Below are positions 12,566 through 13,608 of a DNA stretch of 13,608 nt, one piece after another (within the stretch, counting starts at the first letter, position 1; every line of letters starts with the position of its first letter). Both the position numbers and the translations under genes were made by a program. The stretch spans positions 1 through 13,608 of the forward strand of contig JAHFNN010000017.1 of assembly GCA_023267315.1 (NCBI GenBank), read 5' to 3'. This DNA is from Candidatus Nomurabacteria bacterium (lineage in GTDB: Bacteria > Patescibacteriota > Minisyncoccia > Phycocordibacterales > UBA9973). The notes under the pieces were generated by a model. The model did not search any database, was not told the DNA's origin, and saw only the letters and a program-made list of their open reading frames with translations.

Positions 12566-13608
12566 ATGAATGATGAACAAATAAAAAAAATACTTCTTGC
12601 AGGGAATTATGTAAGCAATGAAGATCTTGCGCTTGCAGATAAGAAGATATCTCGTGGGGAATCTCTCACAGAGTATCTTATCAATGAGGGTATTATTTCG
12701 CGAACAATTTTAGGGCAAGCTACTGCTGAATTTTATAAAGTTCCATATGCTGATCTATCTGCGAATACTCCAATTCGTAGTGAGATCATCAAGATCCCCG
12801 AAGAAACTGCACGAAAATTTAGAGTCATCTTATTCAATGATGATATTAAGAAAGTAACTGTTACGACCGACAATCCGACGGCTCCTGATTTAGCAAAAGT
12901 TCTGATCGCCCTTTTTAAAGGTCGCGATATTGTTGTGTGTTATTCATTGCCGGAGGATATCGATGCACTTCTTGTTGTATATCAAAAATCACTCGAGACA
13001 AGATTTTCAAAAATCATTAAAGAGGGAAGTCGTGTTGCTCCAGATATTATCGATGAAGTTATTAGTGATGCGATCACACTCAACGCATCTGATATTCACT
13101 TAGAGCCTGTAGTTGATGACCTGGTGATTCGTTTTCGTGTCGATGGTGTGATGCAGGAAGCTGGCCGAATCAAGAAAATGTATTATGAAAACATCTTGAA
13201 CCGTATCAAGGTGCAGGCGCGTATGCGTATCGATGAACACTATGCTGCACAAGATGGATCGATTAGGTATCAGCGAGATGGTAAGAACGTTGATTTGCGC
13301 GTCTCAGTTGTCCCAACGATTGATGGTGAAAAGGTTGCGATTCGTGTGCTTGGTGAATACGTTCGTGGTATTACGTTGGCAGATCTAGGTCTTTCCAAAG
13401 ACGATGAAGCAACGATTCGTGAGTCTGCAGATAAGCCATTCGGTATGATACTGGTTACTGGACCAACTGGGTCTGGAAAGACAACTACACTCTATGCCTT
13501 GCTCCGTATTTTGAATCAGCCACAAGTGAATATTACGACGATTGAAGATCCTGTTGAGTATCGATTAGTCGGAGTGAATCAAATTCAAGTTAATGTAGCA
13601 ACCAATTT
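12566..13608 (+). CDS. pilB: PilB/GspE-type secretion ATPase, N-terminal part (cut by window)
   Basis: The frame is open from the ATG at 12566 to the window edge (347 codons and two bases), so the C-terminus is missing. Residues about 5-140 resemble the GspE/MshE N-terminal domain (ILLAGNYVSNEDL ... LINEGIISRTILGQATAEFYKVPYADL). The ATPase core starts with ASDIHLEP (174-181) and RFRVDGVMQE. Arginine-rich segments LRVSVVPT and KVAIRVLG follow, then Walker A GPTGSGKT (299-306) and the Asp box TIEDPVEY. This ATPase powers pilin assembly in type IV pili or secretion of pseudopilins. TATCAT (12554-12559) ends six bases before the ATG. The receiver gene lies just upstream. PilB is preferred over PilT because of the N-terminal domain. 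Confidence 0.9.
   Translation, partial: MNDEQIKKILLAGNYVSNEDLALADKKISRGESLTEYLINEGIISRTILGQATAEFYKVPYADLSANTPIRSEIIKIPEETARKFRVILFNDDIKKVTVTTDNPTAPDLAKVLIALFKGRDIVVCYSLPEDIDALLVVYQKSLETRFSKIIKEGSRVAPDIIDEVISDAITLNASDIHLEPVVDDLVIRFRVDGVMQEAGRIKKMYYENILNRIKVQARMRIDEHYAAQDGSIRYQRDGKNVDLRVSVVPTIDGEKVAIRVLGEYVRGITLADLGLSKDDEATIRESADKPFGMILVTGPTGSGKTTTLYALLRILNQPQVNITTIEDPVEYRLVGVNQIQVNVATN

Noticed and set aside
1..13608. CRISPR array, tRNA or rRNA genes
   Set aside because: No regularly spaced direct repeats, cloverleaf sequence or rRNA-like stretch was noticed by eye on either strand; a covariance-model scan was not possible here.

Overview
The window looks like a stretch of chromosome from a Candidate Phyla Radiation (Patescibacteria, probably Parcubacteria-like) bacterium. 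This is inferred from the AT-rich sequence, short compact genes, many short membrane-anchored surface proteins with no close function, a CheY-like regulator directly before a PilB-type ATPase, and a UvrD helicase fused to a PD-(D/E)XK nuclease. The standard code fits: TGA ends the PLD-family gene at 2537, which argues against the Gracilibacteria/Absconditabacteria recoding. No rRNA or tRNA gene was recognised.

Layout. 1-1410: a surface protein, cut by the window edge, with a terpenoid-cyclase-like toroid and a C-terminal membrane anchor, closed by a strong hairpin. 1500-5888: five mostly membrane or envelope genes (PLD/cardiolipin-synthase-like enzyme, LysE-type exporter, DUF475/TerC-like protein, an anchored beta-sandwich protein, a polytopic protein) plus an unlisted 39-residue His/Gly-rich membrane peptide at 3385-3504. 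5962-6378: an orphan basic gene on the minus strand. 6500-11696: a UvrD-family helicase-nuclease gene split in two by about 2.2 kb. 11735-12551: a 37-residue membrane peptide on the minus strand, a small orphan and a response-regulator receiver. 12566-13608: the start of a PilB/GspE ATPase gene, cut by the window edge.

The most interesting region is the split helicase. Motifs I-V lie in the upstream half (6500-8422). Motif VI and the nuclease lie in the downstream half (10581-11696). The reading frames rejoin neatly if bases 8399-10619 are removed (LPL joined to PGGIL). The insert holds two related cassettes. Each has an identical left end that supplies a stop codon to the helicase, a promoter region, a gene for an anchored exported protein with a near-identical N-terminus but an unrelated C-terminal domain, and a matching terminator. 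Each ends in a short promoter-like sequence and a new start codon that could restart the helicase. Between the cassettes lies a decayed copy of the helicase motif-VI region that differs from the present one mostly at third codon positions. I read this as a cassette array for exchangeable surface proteins lodged in, and possibly tolerated by, a helicase gene. No transposase or recombinase is visible.

Many genes in the window carry a -10-like hexamer ending 5-8 bases before the start codon and no clear Shine-Dalgarno sequence, which suggests widespread leaderless or near-leaderless transcription.
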